A DNA stretch of 64,000 nt from positions 1,364,001 through 1,428,000 of the forward strand of contig NZ_CP155551.1 in the NCBI RefSeq assembly GCF_039679125.1, given 5' to 3'. The translations under genes and the position numbers were made by a program. The notes under the pieces were generated by a model, which was not told where the DNA came from, did not search any database, and saw only the letters and a list, made by a program, of their open reading frames with translations. Origin of the DNA: Blastococcus sp. HT6-4 (GTDB lineage Bacteria; Actinomycetota; Actinomycetes; Mycobacteriales; Geodermatophilaceae). Every line of letters starts with the position of its first letter. The stretch's first letter is position 1. Positions 7,609 through 15,724 of this stretch are shown here, piece by piece.

Positions 7609-9677
7609 GACGTCTCCTCCTCCACCGAGCCGCTGTCGCCGTCGACGCGCACGGTCGTCCCGGGCGCGAACCGCTCCAGCGCCCCGGAGAAGCCGACGAC
7701 GGTGGGCACGCCGGACTCCCGGGCCAGGATCGCGAGGTGCGCGAGGACGCTGCCGGTCTCGGCGACCAGCCCGCCCAGTCGCGGCAGGACCGGGGCGAGC
7801 GAGGGGTCGAGGGTCCGGACGACGAGCACGGAACCCTCCGGCGGGTCCTCCCCGTGGTGCACCGGTCCGCTGCCCGACCCGCCGCCGGCGCCGGTGCCAC
7901 CTGCGGAGCCGGCGACGGGCACCGGCCGGCCGGTGTCGCTCATGCGGAACCGGGCGGGCAGCGGCTCACCCGCCTCCTCGATGCGCGGCTCCAGCACGGC
8001 AGCGGGATCGTGGACCGCCGCGGTGAGGTCGGCGAGCCGCAGGCCACGGACCTCCTCCGGGCCGGCCAGCCGCCCGGTCGCGGCGAGCCGCTCGCCGAGC
8101 GTCCAGGCGGCCCGGGCCGTCACCTCCTGCAGCCAGCGCACCCGCAGCCGGAGCGCCTCCCGGAGCAGCCCCGCGTCGGACCCGTCTCCCGGCGGGGGGC
8201 TGTCGGGGGCATCGACGTCGGGTGGCAGCTGCGGGGTCCGGCAGACCAACGGTGCGGCGAGGGCGAGGACGACCGGGTTCGCGGCGACGATCTCGGCGTC
8301 CGAGAGGCCGGCCTGCCGCGAGCGGGCCAGCACCCGCAGCGCCGCGCTGACGCCGGTCAGCCGGGGCGCGGCCGGATCCACCAGCATGCCCATGAGCAGC
8401 TCGTGGGCGTGCACCGAGCGCAGCGCCGGGGCGACCCGGTGCAGCACCGCGACCAGTTGCCGGTCGGAGAGCTCGTCCAGCGCCGGCACGCCGCCCAGCG
8501 TGTGGTCAGCGGCCGCCAGCACGTCCTCCGCCAGCACCGGCAGCGCCGAACGGAGCCGGCCGACCCGCCAGGACGCCCGCAGCCGGCGCAACCGGGGGCG
8601 GGGGTCGAGCCGCTCCAGCAGCCGCGGCGACTCCGCCCGGCTCTCCAGCAGGTCGAGGTCGACGGCCACCCAGCCCCCCACGACCGTGGCCAGCGGCGAG
8701 GCGTCCACCGTGGCCCGGTCGGTGGTGCCGGCGAGCAGCAGGGCGTGCCCGAGGGCCTCGCGCATCGGCGGCACCCAGAGGTCGCGCTCCAGCGGCTGCA
8801 GCGGCTCGGGAAAGGTCTCGGCGACCGGTCCGGGCCCGAGCACCGGGCCTTGCGGACGGCCGCGCGGCTCGGCGGTGACCGGGCGGCTCTGGAGCAGTCG
8901 CAGCCGGCCGGACCCGTCGAACGCCCACTCGACGTCCTGCGGCCCGCCGAACACCTCCGCGGTCCGGCGCGCGAGGTCGGCGAGGGCACGCAGCTGCGGC
9001 CGGCGGAGCCGGACCCCGCCGTCCCCCCGGGTCGCCTCCGTGGCCTGGCCGGTCAGGTCCAGCTCGTACCGGTCGCCGTCGACCTGCCCGCTCACGAGCC
9101 GGTCCGGCCCGCCCTCGACCGCGGCGACGACCAGCCGGTCCTCGCGCCCGGACACCGGGTCGATGCCGAAGAGGACACCACCGCTGCGGGCGTCGAGCAG
9201 CGGCTGGACGAGGACGGCGAGCGGCTCCCGCCCGGTCAGCTCCGCCGAGCCCTCGGCCGCGGTCTCCCGGGACGCGACGACGGTGTCCACGGCCCGGCGG
9301 AACTCCTCCAGCCCGCTGACGCCGACGACGGACTCGAACCGCCCGGCCATCGAGGAGTCGCCGAGGTCCTCCACCGTGGAGCTGCTCCGCACGACCAGCG
9401 CGCGCCGGCCGTCCTCGGAGAGCCGGCGCCAGGCGTCGAGCACGTCGTCGGGCAGGGGCGTGCCCGACGACACCCGGTCCACGGCTGCGGTGGTGACGAC
9501 GAAGCCCGGGACGATCGGCAACCCCTCGCGGTGCGCCCGGGCGAGCGCGGAGGCCTTCGCCCCGGTGAGCCCGTCGTCCGCGGCCGCTTCCTCGTCGAGG
9601 CCCACGACGGAGGGGCGATCGGTCGGCGGCGCGGCTCCGGAGCCGTCGGTCGAGGTGGCGGACACGTTCCCGTTCAT
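7605..9677 (-). CDS. PEP/pyruvate-binding phosphotransferase, rifampin phosphotransferase/PEP synthase-like
   Basis: The N-terminal half (about residues 20-290) is a PPDK-type ATP-binding domain, with VRSSSTVEDLGDSSMAGRF and the closing LLQSRPVT motif. The C-terminal end is a PEP-utilising swivelling domain with the phospho-carrier His647 in TGSVLAHLAILARE. Between them lies about 300 residues of Arg/Leu-rich helices with no known motif. This order equals rifampin phosphotransferases, but at about 690 residues it is shorter than the roughly 870 of those enzymes, so the acceptor may differ. ATG at 9677 was chosen; ATG at 9707 is equally possible. It heads an operon with two membrane proteins. 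Confidence 0.75.
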   Translation of the reverse strand: MNGNVSATSTDGSGAAPPTDRPSVVGLDEEAAADDGLTGAKASALARAHREGLPIVPGFVVTTAAVDRVSSGTPLPDDVLDAWRRLSEDGRRALVVRSSSTVEDLGDSSMAGRFESVVGVSGLEEFRRAVDTVVASRETAAEGSAELTGREPLAVLVQPLLDARSGGVLFGIDPVSGREDRLVVAAVEGGPDRLVSGQVDGDRYELDLTGQATEATRGDGGVRLRRPQLRALADLARRTAEVFGGPQDVEWAFDGSGRLRLLQSRPVTAEPRGRPQGPVLGPGPVAETFPEPLQPLERDLWVPPMREALGHALLLAGTTDRATVDASPLATVVGGWVAVDLDLLESRAESPRLLERLDPRPRLRRLRASWRVGRLRSALPVLAEDVLAAADHTLGGVPALDELSDRQLVAVLHRVAPALRSVHAHELLMGMLVDPAAPRLTGVSAALRVLARSRQAGLSDAEIVAANPVVLALAAPLVCRTPQLPPDVDAPDSPPPGDGSDAGLLREALRLRVRWLQEVTARAAWTLGERLAATGRLAGPEEVRGLRLADLTAAVHDPAAVLEPRIEEAGEPLPARFRMSDTGRPVPVAGSAGGTGAGGGSGSGPVHHGEDPPEGSVLVVRTLDPSLAPVLPRLGGLVAETGSVLAHLAILARESGVPTVVGFSGALERFAPGTTVRVDGDSGSVEEETS

Positions 9678-9880
9678 TGCCGCCCGCCGCGCCGCCAACC
9701 GCGCCATGGCCGCGCCACACCCGTTCGTAGACAAACCGTAACGACGGGAGCGGTGACCGACCCGGCCGCCGGGGACGGGCCGCCCGCCCGGGGGACACCG
9801 TGCGGCCCGCTGCCCGCGACGGCGGGCGCCCGTGCGAGATTGGTCCGGAGGGTGCGGCACCTGACGGAGGAGTTCCTGGC

Positions 9881-11581
9881 ATGACCTGGCCCCGGCCGGT
9901 CCCGGTGATCGGCGACCGCACGCATGCGGCGGAACGGGCGGCCGACCCCGCCGGCTGGGCGTTCGACGCCGGCAGCGTGGCCGCCCTGCACGAGGTCATC
10001 GAGGCCCGGCGCGACATCCGCCGCTACCGCCCCGACCCCGTTCCGCCGGAGCTGCTGCGGACGGTGCTGGAGGCCGGGCACCGCGCGCCGTCGGTGGGGC
10101 ACTCCCAGCCGTGGCGGTTCGTCGTCGTCACCGAGCAGGCCACCCGTGACCGCGCCGCGGTGCTCGCCGACCGGGAGCGGCTGCGGCAGGCCGAGCTGCT
10201 CACCCCGGATCGCCGGGCCCGGCTGCTGGACCTGCAGCTGGAGGGGATCCGCGAGGCGCCGGTCGGGATCGTCGTCGCCTGCGACCGCCGGGCACACGCC
10301 ACCGGGGTCCTGGGCCGGGCCACGTTCCCCGACGCCGACCTCTGGAGCTGCGCCTGCGCCATCCAGAACATCTGGCTGGCCGCCCGCGCATCCGGCCTCG
10401 GCCTGGGCTGGGTGACGCTCTTCCAGCCGGCCGACCTCGCCGCGCTGCTGCACCTGCCCGACGGCGTCGAGACCCTCGGCTGGCTGTGCCTCGGCTGGCC
10501 GGACGAGCGCCCGCCCGAGCCCGGCCTGATGCGCCACGGCTGGTCGGCGCGGGCGCCGCTCGACGACGTCGTCCTGGCCGAGCGCTGGCCGGCCGACGGC
10601 AGTCCGGAGGCCCCCGTGTCCCACCTCGCGGGGCCGCGACCGGACGCCGTGGTGGCCGCCCGCGACAGCGGCGACGACCTGCTCGCCGTCCCCGGGTCGC
10701 TCGGCGTGCTCGACCGCGCCGTCGACCGGGTGCTCGCCCTGCCGGGGGACGAGCCGGCCACCGGGACGCTGGTCGTCGTCGCGGGGGACCACCCCGTGGC
10801 CGACGCCCACCAGGTCTCCGCCTACCCGGCGTCGGTGACCGCCGACGTGCTCGCGGCGACCCGCAGTGGGGAGTCCCTGGGGGCGGCGACGGCGCGGCAG
10901 GCCGGGCTGCGGGTGCGGGCCCACCACGCGGTGGTGCCCGGGCCCCAGGGCGACCTGGTCGCCGCCGACGCGCTCCCCGCGGCCGCGGTCCAGGCGCTCG
11001 TCGAGGAGGGCCGGGCGCTGGGCCGGGAGCTGGCGGCGGACGGGCTGGTCTGCCTGGGCGAGGTCGGCATCGGCAACACAACGGTCGCCGCGGCGCTGGC
11101 GTGCGCGCTGCTCGGCCTGGACCCCGACGCCGCCGTGGGCCTGGGGGCCGGCGCCGACGCGGCGATGCTGGCCCGCAAGCGCACCGTCGTCGCCGGAGCT
11201 CTCGAGCGGGCGCGTGCGGAGCACGGGGTGGCGCTCGCCGAGCCGCTGACCGCGCTCGCCGCGCTGGGCGGTCCGGAGTTCGCGGTGCTCGCCGGCGTCA
11301 CGCTGGGCGCGGCGGCGGCAGGTGTCCCGGTGGTGCTCGACGGGCTGGTCACCTCGATCTCCGCCGTCGTCGCCGTCCGCCTGGAGCCGGCCGCGCAGCC
11401 GGCGCTCGTCGCCGGCCAGCGCAGCCGGGAGCGGGCGCACGCCGAGGTGCTCACCGAGCTGGGGCTGGAGCCGCTGCTGGACCTGAGGCTGCGCTCGGGG
11501 GAGGGCGTGGGCGCGGTCCTGGGCGCCCAGCTGCTGCTGACCGCGGTGCGCGCCCGGCGCACCGCCGGGCGGGTGTCGTGA
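9881..11581 (+). CDS. cobT: BluB-CobT fusion: DMB synthase / nicotinate-nucleotide-DMB phosphoribosyltransferase
   Basis: One 566-residue chain joins two cobalamin lower-ligand enzymes. Residues about 20-215 match BluB, which cuts FMNH2 with oxygen to make 5,6-dimethylbenzimidazole (RRDIRRYRP, APSVGHSQPWRF, GLGLGWVTLF). Residues about 225-566 match CobT, which links that base to ribose phosphate (LGEVGIGNTTVAAAL and VLDGLVTSIS). The ATG follows GGAGGAG. It heads the operon with cobU and cobS, joined by GTGA overlaps. I saw no B12-box in the 200 bases upstream, so no sign of a cobalamin riboswitch here. The fusion would pass the base directly between active sites. Confidence 0.92.
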   Translation: MTWPRPVPVIGDRTHAAERAADPAGWAFDAGSVAALHEVIEARRDIRRYRPDPVPPELLRTVLEAGHRAPSVGHSQPWRFVVVTEQATRDRAAVLADRERLRQAELLTPDRRARLLDLQLEGIREAPVGIVVACDRRAHATGVLGRATFPDADLWSCACAIQNIWLAARASGLGLGWVTLFQPADLAALLHLPDGVETLGWLCLGWPDERPPEPGLMRHGWSARAPLDDVVLAERWPADGSPEAPVSHLAGPRPDAVVAARDSGDDLLAVPGSLGVLDRAVDRVLALPGDEPATGTLVVVAGDHPVADAHQVSAYPASVTADVLAATRSGESLGAATARQAGLRVRAHHAVVPGPQGDLVAADALPAAAVQALVEEGRALGRELAADGLVCLGEVGIGNTTVAAALACALLGLDPDAAVGLGAGADAAMLARKRTVVAGALERARAEHGVALAEPLTALAALGGPEFAVLAGVTLGAAAAGVPVVLDGLVTSISAVVAVRLEPAAQPALVAGQRSRERAHAEVLTELGLEPLLDLRLRSGEGVGAVLGAQLLLTAVRARRTAGRVS

Positions 11582-12120
11582 TCGGCCGCCCACGCCGGAC
11601 GCTCGTGCTCGGAGGCGTCCGCTCGGGCAAGTCGCGGCACGCCGAGCAGCTGCTCGCGCGGGCCCGGCGGGTGGACTACGTGGCCTGCGGGCTGCCCGCC
11701 GACGGCAGCGACCCCGAGTGGGCCGACCGCGTCGCGCTGCACCGGGCCCGCCGCCCGGCGACCTGGCGCACCCTCGAGACCACCGACCTGGTGGGCGTGC
11801 TCGGCGACCCGGGCCCACCGGTGCTGGTCGACTGCCTGTCCACCTGGCTGGCGGGGGCGATGGACGACTGCGGGGTGTGGACCGGTGGCGAGGACGCCGA
11901 CGCCCGGCTCGCGGCCGCGGTCGACGCGCTGCTCGACGCCTGGGCCGGCACCCGCCGCCGGGTGGTCGCGGTGAGCAACGAGGTGGGGTCGGGGGTGGTG
12001 CCGGCCACCGCGTCGGGCCGCCGGTTCCGCGACGAGCTGGGCATCCTCAACTCCCGCGTCGCGGCGGGCTCGCAGCGGGTCTGGTTGCTCACCGCGGGCC
12101 TGCCGCAGCGGCTGCGGTGA
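11578..12120 (+). CDS. cobU: Adenosylcobinamide kinase / adenosylcobinamide-phosphate guanylyltransferase
   Basis: CobU phosphorylates adenosylcobinamide and then attaches GMP to give adenosylcobinamide-GDP. The 180-residue protein has the P-loop GGVRSGKS near the N terminus, the HRARRPATWRTLE segment that carries the guanylylated histidine in the family, VDCLSTWLAG, and VSNEVGSGVVP. Length is normal for the family. Its GTG start is inside the stop of the BluB-CobT gene (GTGA) and its own stop overlaps the cobS start the same way, so the three are translationally coupled. Confidence 0.93.
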   Translation: MIGRPRRTLVLGGVRSGKSRHAEQLLARARRVDYVACGLPADGSDPEWADRVALHRARRPATWRTLETTDLVGVLGDPGPPVLVDCLSTWLAGAMDDCGVWTGGEDADARLAAAVDALLDAWAGTRRRVVAVSNEVGSGVVPATASGRRFRDELGILNSRVAAGSQRVWLLTAGLPQRLR

Positions 12121-12926
12121 GCGCGGTCCCGCGCCAGGAGGCGGGCAGCGGCGGGCTGCTCGCCGCGCTCGGCGTCTTCAGCGTGCTGCCGGTGCCCGCC
12201 CGGGCCCGGATCCCGGGGCCCGGCGTGCTCGGCTGGCTCCCCGTCGTCGGGCTGGTGCTGGGTGCGCTCGCCTGCCTCCCGGCGCTGCTGGTGTGGCGTG
12301 GTGGCGGGCAGGGGGCGCCGCTGCTCGCCGCCGCGCTGGTGGTGACCGCGCTCGCCCTGCTCACCCGCGGCCTGCACCTCGACGCGACCGCGGACCTCGC
12401 CGACGGCCTCGGCAGCGGCCGCCCTGCCGAGCAGGCGCTGGCGATCATGCGCCGGCCCGAGGTCGGGGCCTTCGCCGTGGCCGCCCTGGTCTGCACGCTG
12501 CTGATCCAGGTGACGGCGCTGGCAGCGGTGCTCGGCGACGCCGGCGTCCCCGAGGGGCTGCTCGCCGTGGTGCTGGCGACGGTCACGGGCCGGACGGCGG
12601 TGCTGCACGCCGCGTCCCGGCCGGCCGCCCCCGGGTCGTCGCTCGGCGTCCTGGTCGCCGGCTCGGGCTCGCCGGTCCTGCGCTGGGCGGCCACGGCGGT
12701 GCTGCTCGCCGCGGCGGTGGGGGCGAAGCTGGCCGTCGGCGGTTCGCTCCCGGCGGCGCTGTGGTGGGCCGCCGCCGTCGTCGTCGGGCTGGCTGCGGCC
12801 GCCGTGCTGGCCCGGCACGCCGCGCGGCGCCTCGGCGGGGTGAACGGCGACGTCTTCGGTGCCCTGGTGGAGACCGGCACCACCGTCGCGCTGGTCGTGC
12901 TGGCCGCCGCCGTCACCTGGACCTGA
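12117..12926 (+). CDS. cobS: Adenosylcobinamide-GDP ribazoletransferase
   Basis: CobS is a membrane enzyme that joins adenosylcobinamide-GDP to alpha-ribazole (phosphate), the last assembly step of the coenzyme. The 269-residue chain is strongly hydrophobic with six or so helices, and carries the typical RGLHLDATADLADGLGS loop and the C-terminal GGVNGDVFGALVE motif. GTG at 12117 overlaps the cobU stop. No cobC phosphatase gene follows; the operon ends 9 bases before a convergent hydrolase gene. Confidence 0.93.
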   Translation: MSAVPRQEAGSGGLLAALGVFSVLPVPARARIPGPGVLGWLPVVGLVLGALACLPALLVWRGGGQGAPLLAAALVVTALALLTRGLHLDATADLADGLGSGRPAEQALAIMRRPEVGAFAVAALVCTLLIQVTALAAVLGDAGVPEGLLAVVLATVTGRTAVLHAASRPAAPGSSLGVLVAGSGSPVLRWAATAVLLAAAVGAKLAVGGSLPAALWWAAAVVVGLAAAAVLARHAARRLGGVNGDVFGALVETGTTVALVVLAAAVTWT

Positions 12927-12935
12927 GCCGACCGC

Positions 12936-13709
12936 TCACTCCTCCGGGAAGAGGGCGCGCAGGCCGAAGCGGGTGGGCCGCCGGAACGGGCGCCAGCCGT
13001 CGCGGGGCTGGGCCAGCCGGTCGGCGACCACCCAGAGCACCGCCGGATCCAGGCCCATGCCCAGGTGGCTGGCGTGCACCGCGACGTTCTCGCTGCGCGG
13101 CCCCTCCTCCTGCAGGCAGGTGCGCCAGTCGACGACGCCGTCCGACCGGGAGTAGACCGACGTGCTCGGTACCGGCAGGGCCGGGGCGGGGCGCACCTGC
13201 TCGACGGCCCGCAGCCGGCGGTACTCCCGGTACATCCCCGCGCCGCGCGCACCGGCCGGCCGCCGCGGCACCCCGGCGAACGGGGAGCCCAGCGAGATCA
13301 CCTGGCGGACCAGGTGCGGGCTGCGCTCGGCCAGGCGACGGGCGAAGAGGCCCCCGAGGCTCTGGCCGACGATGCTGACCGGTGACCCGTGCTCGTCGGC
13401 CACCCGGTCCACCAGCCGGCGGACGCCCTCGACCACCTCCGGCCGGGGGCCGTGGTTGCGGCCGAGGTCCCAGCCCACTGTGGGGTGGCCGAGGCTTCCG
13501 ATCCAGCGGCGGATCGCGCGGGTGGAGACGTCGGACGCCAGCCACCCGGGCAGGACGACGACGGGGTGCGGCTCGCCGCGCGGCGCCAGCCGCAGCAGGG
13601 GGAGCCCGGCGGCCAGGGCGCCGGCGCTGACCAGGGCGCGGGCCGGTTCGGTGAGGGCCAGCAGGTTGTCGGTGCGGTCGCCGCGGGCGGGCGCGGGGCG
13701 GGTGCTCAC
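12936..13709 (-). CDS. Lipase-like alpha/beta hydrolase, paralogue of the gene at 52059
   Basis: This 257-residue protein has the lipase core: HPVVVLPGW near residue 49, nucleophile Ser117 in VGQSLGG, Asp in YSRSDGVVDW, and a C-terminal HASHLGMG with the probable catalytic His. It aligns along its whole length with the product of 52059-52862 (shared VRQVISLGSPF, SDG/YDG and LWVVADRLAQP segments), so the two are paralogues. GTG at 13709 was chosen because homology begins soon after. No signal peptide is clear. Ester or triacylglycerol substrates are likely from the family, not shown. Confidence 0.78.
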   Translation of the reverse strand: MSTRPAPARGDRTDNLLALTEPARALVSAGALAAGLPLLRLAPRGEPHPVVVLPGWLASDVSTRAIRRWIGSLGHPTVGWDLGRNHGPRPEVVEGVRRLVDRVADEHGSPVSIVGQSLGGLFARRLAERSPHLVRQVISLGSPFAGVPRRPAGARGAGMYREYRRLRAVEQVRPAPALPVPSTSVYSRSDGVVDWRTCLQEEGPRSENVAVHASHLGMGLDPAVLWVVADRLAQPRDGWRPFRRPTRFGLRALFPEE

Positions 13710-13738
13710 CCGTCCTCGATGCCCGCGCGGCGCCCGGA

Positions 13739-14044
13739 TCAGTCGCTCGGCGGGAGGACGCGGGGGACGAACACCTCGTCGACCGGGCGGGGGCCGACGT
13801 ACTGGCGGCAGGTGCACGGCACCCAGCTGTGGCCCGACCAGCGTCCGCGCTTGTCGTAGGTGTCGCGGCGCAGCTCGGCGTAGCAGGTGTTGCTCTCGGT
13901 GTCGTGCTGGCTGAGGGTGTGCCCGCATCCGCACAGCGGCGTCACCGGTGGGGGAGCGGCGGGGCGTCGACCCCGGCCCACCCGTCCGGCGATGAAGCCG
14001 GTGGCGAGCAGTGCGGCCCCCACCAGCAGGCTGACCGGTTCCAT
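13739..14044 (-). CDS. Small membrane-anchored Cys/His-rich protein
   Basis: The 101-residue protein has one N-terminal membrane helix (SLLVGAALLATGFIAG), a Gly/Arg/Pro linker, and a short domain with CGCGHTLSQHD, a lone Cys about 9 residues on, and a CTC pair near the end. The spacing of five cysteines and two histidines suggests zinc binding. Its ATG follows GGGAGG. It lies 29 bases upstream of the lipase-like gene on the same strand and may be co-transcribed with it. I know no name for it. Confidence 0.6.
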   Translation of the reverse strand: MEPVSLLVGAALLATGFIAGRVGRGRRPAAPPPVTPLCGCGHTLSQHDTESNTCYAELRRDTYDKRGRWSGHSWVPCTCRQYVGPRPVDEVFVPRVLPPSD

Positions 14045-14224
14045 CCGCGTACACCTCCCGAGACCTCCGACGGTAGCGCGCCGACGGCGTCCCCCGGCGG
14101 GGTGACGGCCGCGGGGAACGTCACCCACCCGGCTGCGGAGCGTGCCGGCGGGAGCGGCCCGGGTCGATCCACGCTCGCCCGATCGTGGGGATTGGCTCCC
14201 GCGCGAGCGGGGAACTGGAGAGAG

Positions 14225-14485
14225 ATGAGCACGTACGCCGTGGGGTTCGCCCGTCCCGATCGCTGGTCGACCGGGCGGCAGAACGATCGGAGCTACCCCT
14301 GGCACGCCGTGGAGGCGCACCGCCCGCCCGCCGAGCTCGACGGTGAGGTCGAGCTCGCCGTGTGCGGCGCGATCGTCCAGGTGTGGGGGACGCAGAAGTG
14401 GGAGCGGGTCGGCATCGGCCGCACGGGTTGCCCCGAGTGCGCCCGGATCACCGCCCTCGACTCCCGGCTGACGACCGCCCGCTGA
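14225..14485 (+). CDS. Short conserved-looking protein of unknown function
   Basis: An 86-residue soluble protein starts at an ATG preceded by GGAGAG. It is rich in Trp, His and Arg in its first half and ends with a GRTGCPECARI segment, a CxxC that could bind metal. A single further cysteine occurs in ELAVCGAI. No known domain is recognised. It stands between a divergent small-protein gene and the convergent acyl-CoA dehydrogenase gene. Confidence 0.55.
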   Translation: MSTYAVGFARPDRWSTGRQNDRSYPWHAVEAHRPPAELDGEVELAVCGAIVQVWGTQKWERVGIGRTGCPECARITALDSRLTTAR

Positions 14486-14509
14486 GCCCGGCCGGCCCAG
14501 CGGGCGCGA

Positions 14510-15697
14510 TCAGCCCCTGTCCGGCTTGCGGCCGCTGATCGCCGACAGCCCGGTGATCGCCCGGCCGACGATGAGCGCCTGCACCGAGTCGGTGCCCTCG
14601 AAGGTGAAGATCGCCTCCATGTCGGCGTGGTGCCGGGCGACGTGGTGGTCGAGCAGGATGCCGTCCCCACCGAGGATGTCGCGCGCGTCGGCCACGATCG
14701 CGCGCGCCTTGGCCGCGTGGTTCATCTTCGCCAGCGACGCCATGGCCGCCGTCATCCGGCCGGCGTCGGCGAGCTTCGACAGCCGCCAGCACATCAGCTG
14801 CATGGACGTGATCTCGGCGAGCATCCGCGCGAGCTTGTCCTGCACCAGCTGGAACCCCGCGATGGGCTGGCCGAACTGCTCCCGCCGCAGCGCGTGCGCG
14901 AGAGCCAGCTCGTAGGACGCCGTCGCCAGGCCCAGCGCCCGCCACGCCACCGTGTAGCGGGTGCGGTCGAGCATCGAGGAGACGTCCTTGAACGAGTGGC
15001 AGTTGGCCAGCTTGTTCTCCGCCGGCACCCGCACGTCGGTCAGGGTGATCTCGGCCTGCCACACCGCGCGCAGCGCCGTCTTGCCGGTCATGACCGTCGC
15101 CTCGTAGCCGGGCGCGCCCTTCTCGACGACGTAGCCGCCGACCTTGCCGTCCTCGCCGCGGGCCCAGATGATCACGTAGTCGGCGATCGACCCGTTGCCG
15201 ATCCACTTCTTCTGCCCGTTGAGCACGAAGGCGTCACCGTCACGGCGGGCCGAGGTCTCCAGGCCCACGGCGTCGGAGCCGTGCTTGGGCTCGGTCAGGC
15301 CGAAGGCGCCGATCTTCTCCAGGCGCACCATCTCGGGCAGCCAGCGCTCGCGCTGCTCCTCGTCGCCGAGGACGGCGATCGACTGCATCGCGAGGAAGCT
15401 GTGCACGCCGTTGAAGGTGCCGATGCTGCCGTCCGCGCGGGCCAGCTCCGCGGCCACCAGGCCCGCGGCGACGTTGCTCATCCCGGGGCAGCCGTGGCCC
15501 TCGATGGTGCCGCCGACGATGCCCAGCCCGGCGAGCTTCTGCGCCATCTCGAACGGGAACTCGGCGCGTTCCCAGTAGTCGTTGATGTGCGGGGTGACCT
15601 CCGCGTCGCAGAAGGCGCGGACCCGGTCGCGGATCTCGATCTCGGCCGGCTCGAGGAGGTCATCGATGGCGTAGAAGTCAGGGCTGTCGACGGTCAC
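14510..15697 (-). CDS. Acyl-CoA dehydrogenase, glutaryl-CoA dehydrogenase-like
   Basis: This 395-residue flavoenzyme has the full acyl-CoA dehydrogenase layout: N-terminal helices, the FAD-contacting FGLTEPKHGSDAVGLET strand, KKWIGNGSIADYVIIWAR, and a C-terminal helical domain with ARDILGGDGI and the likely catalytic Glu367 in FTFEGTDSVQALIVGRAITG. Those last motifs resemble glutaryl-CoA dehydrogenases more than medium-chain enzymes, so glutaryl-CoA or a branched acyl-CoA is a plausible substrate. GTG at 15697 was used because homology starts at once. Only 27 bases separate it from the divergent glycerate kinase start. Confidence 0.85.
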   Translation of the reverse strand: MTVDSPDFYAIDDLLEPAEIEIRDRVRAFCDAEVTPHINDYWERAEFPFEMAQKLAGLGIVGGTIEGHGCPGMSNVAAGLVAAELARADGSIGTFNGVHSFLAMQSIAVLGDEEQRERWLPEMVRLEKIGAFGLTEPKHGSDAVGLETSARRDGDAFVLNGQKKWIGNGSIADYVIIWARGEDGKVGGYVVEKGAPGYEATVMTGKTALRAVWQAEITLTDVRVPAENKLANCHSFKDVSSMLDRTRYTVAWRALGLATASYELALAHALRREQFGQPIAGFQLVQDKLARMLAEITSMQLMCWRLSKLADAGRMTAAMASLAKMNHAAKARAIVADARDILGGDGILLDHHVARHHADMEAIFTFEGTDSVQALIVGRAITGLSAISGRKPDRG

Positions 15698-15724
15698 GAT
15701 GCCGAACGTACGACGAACAGGAGC

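Noticed and set aside
9678..9880. Cobalamin riboswitch before the BluB-CobT gene
   Set aside because: The region is short and no B12-box-like sequence was found.
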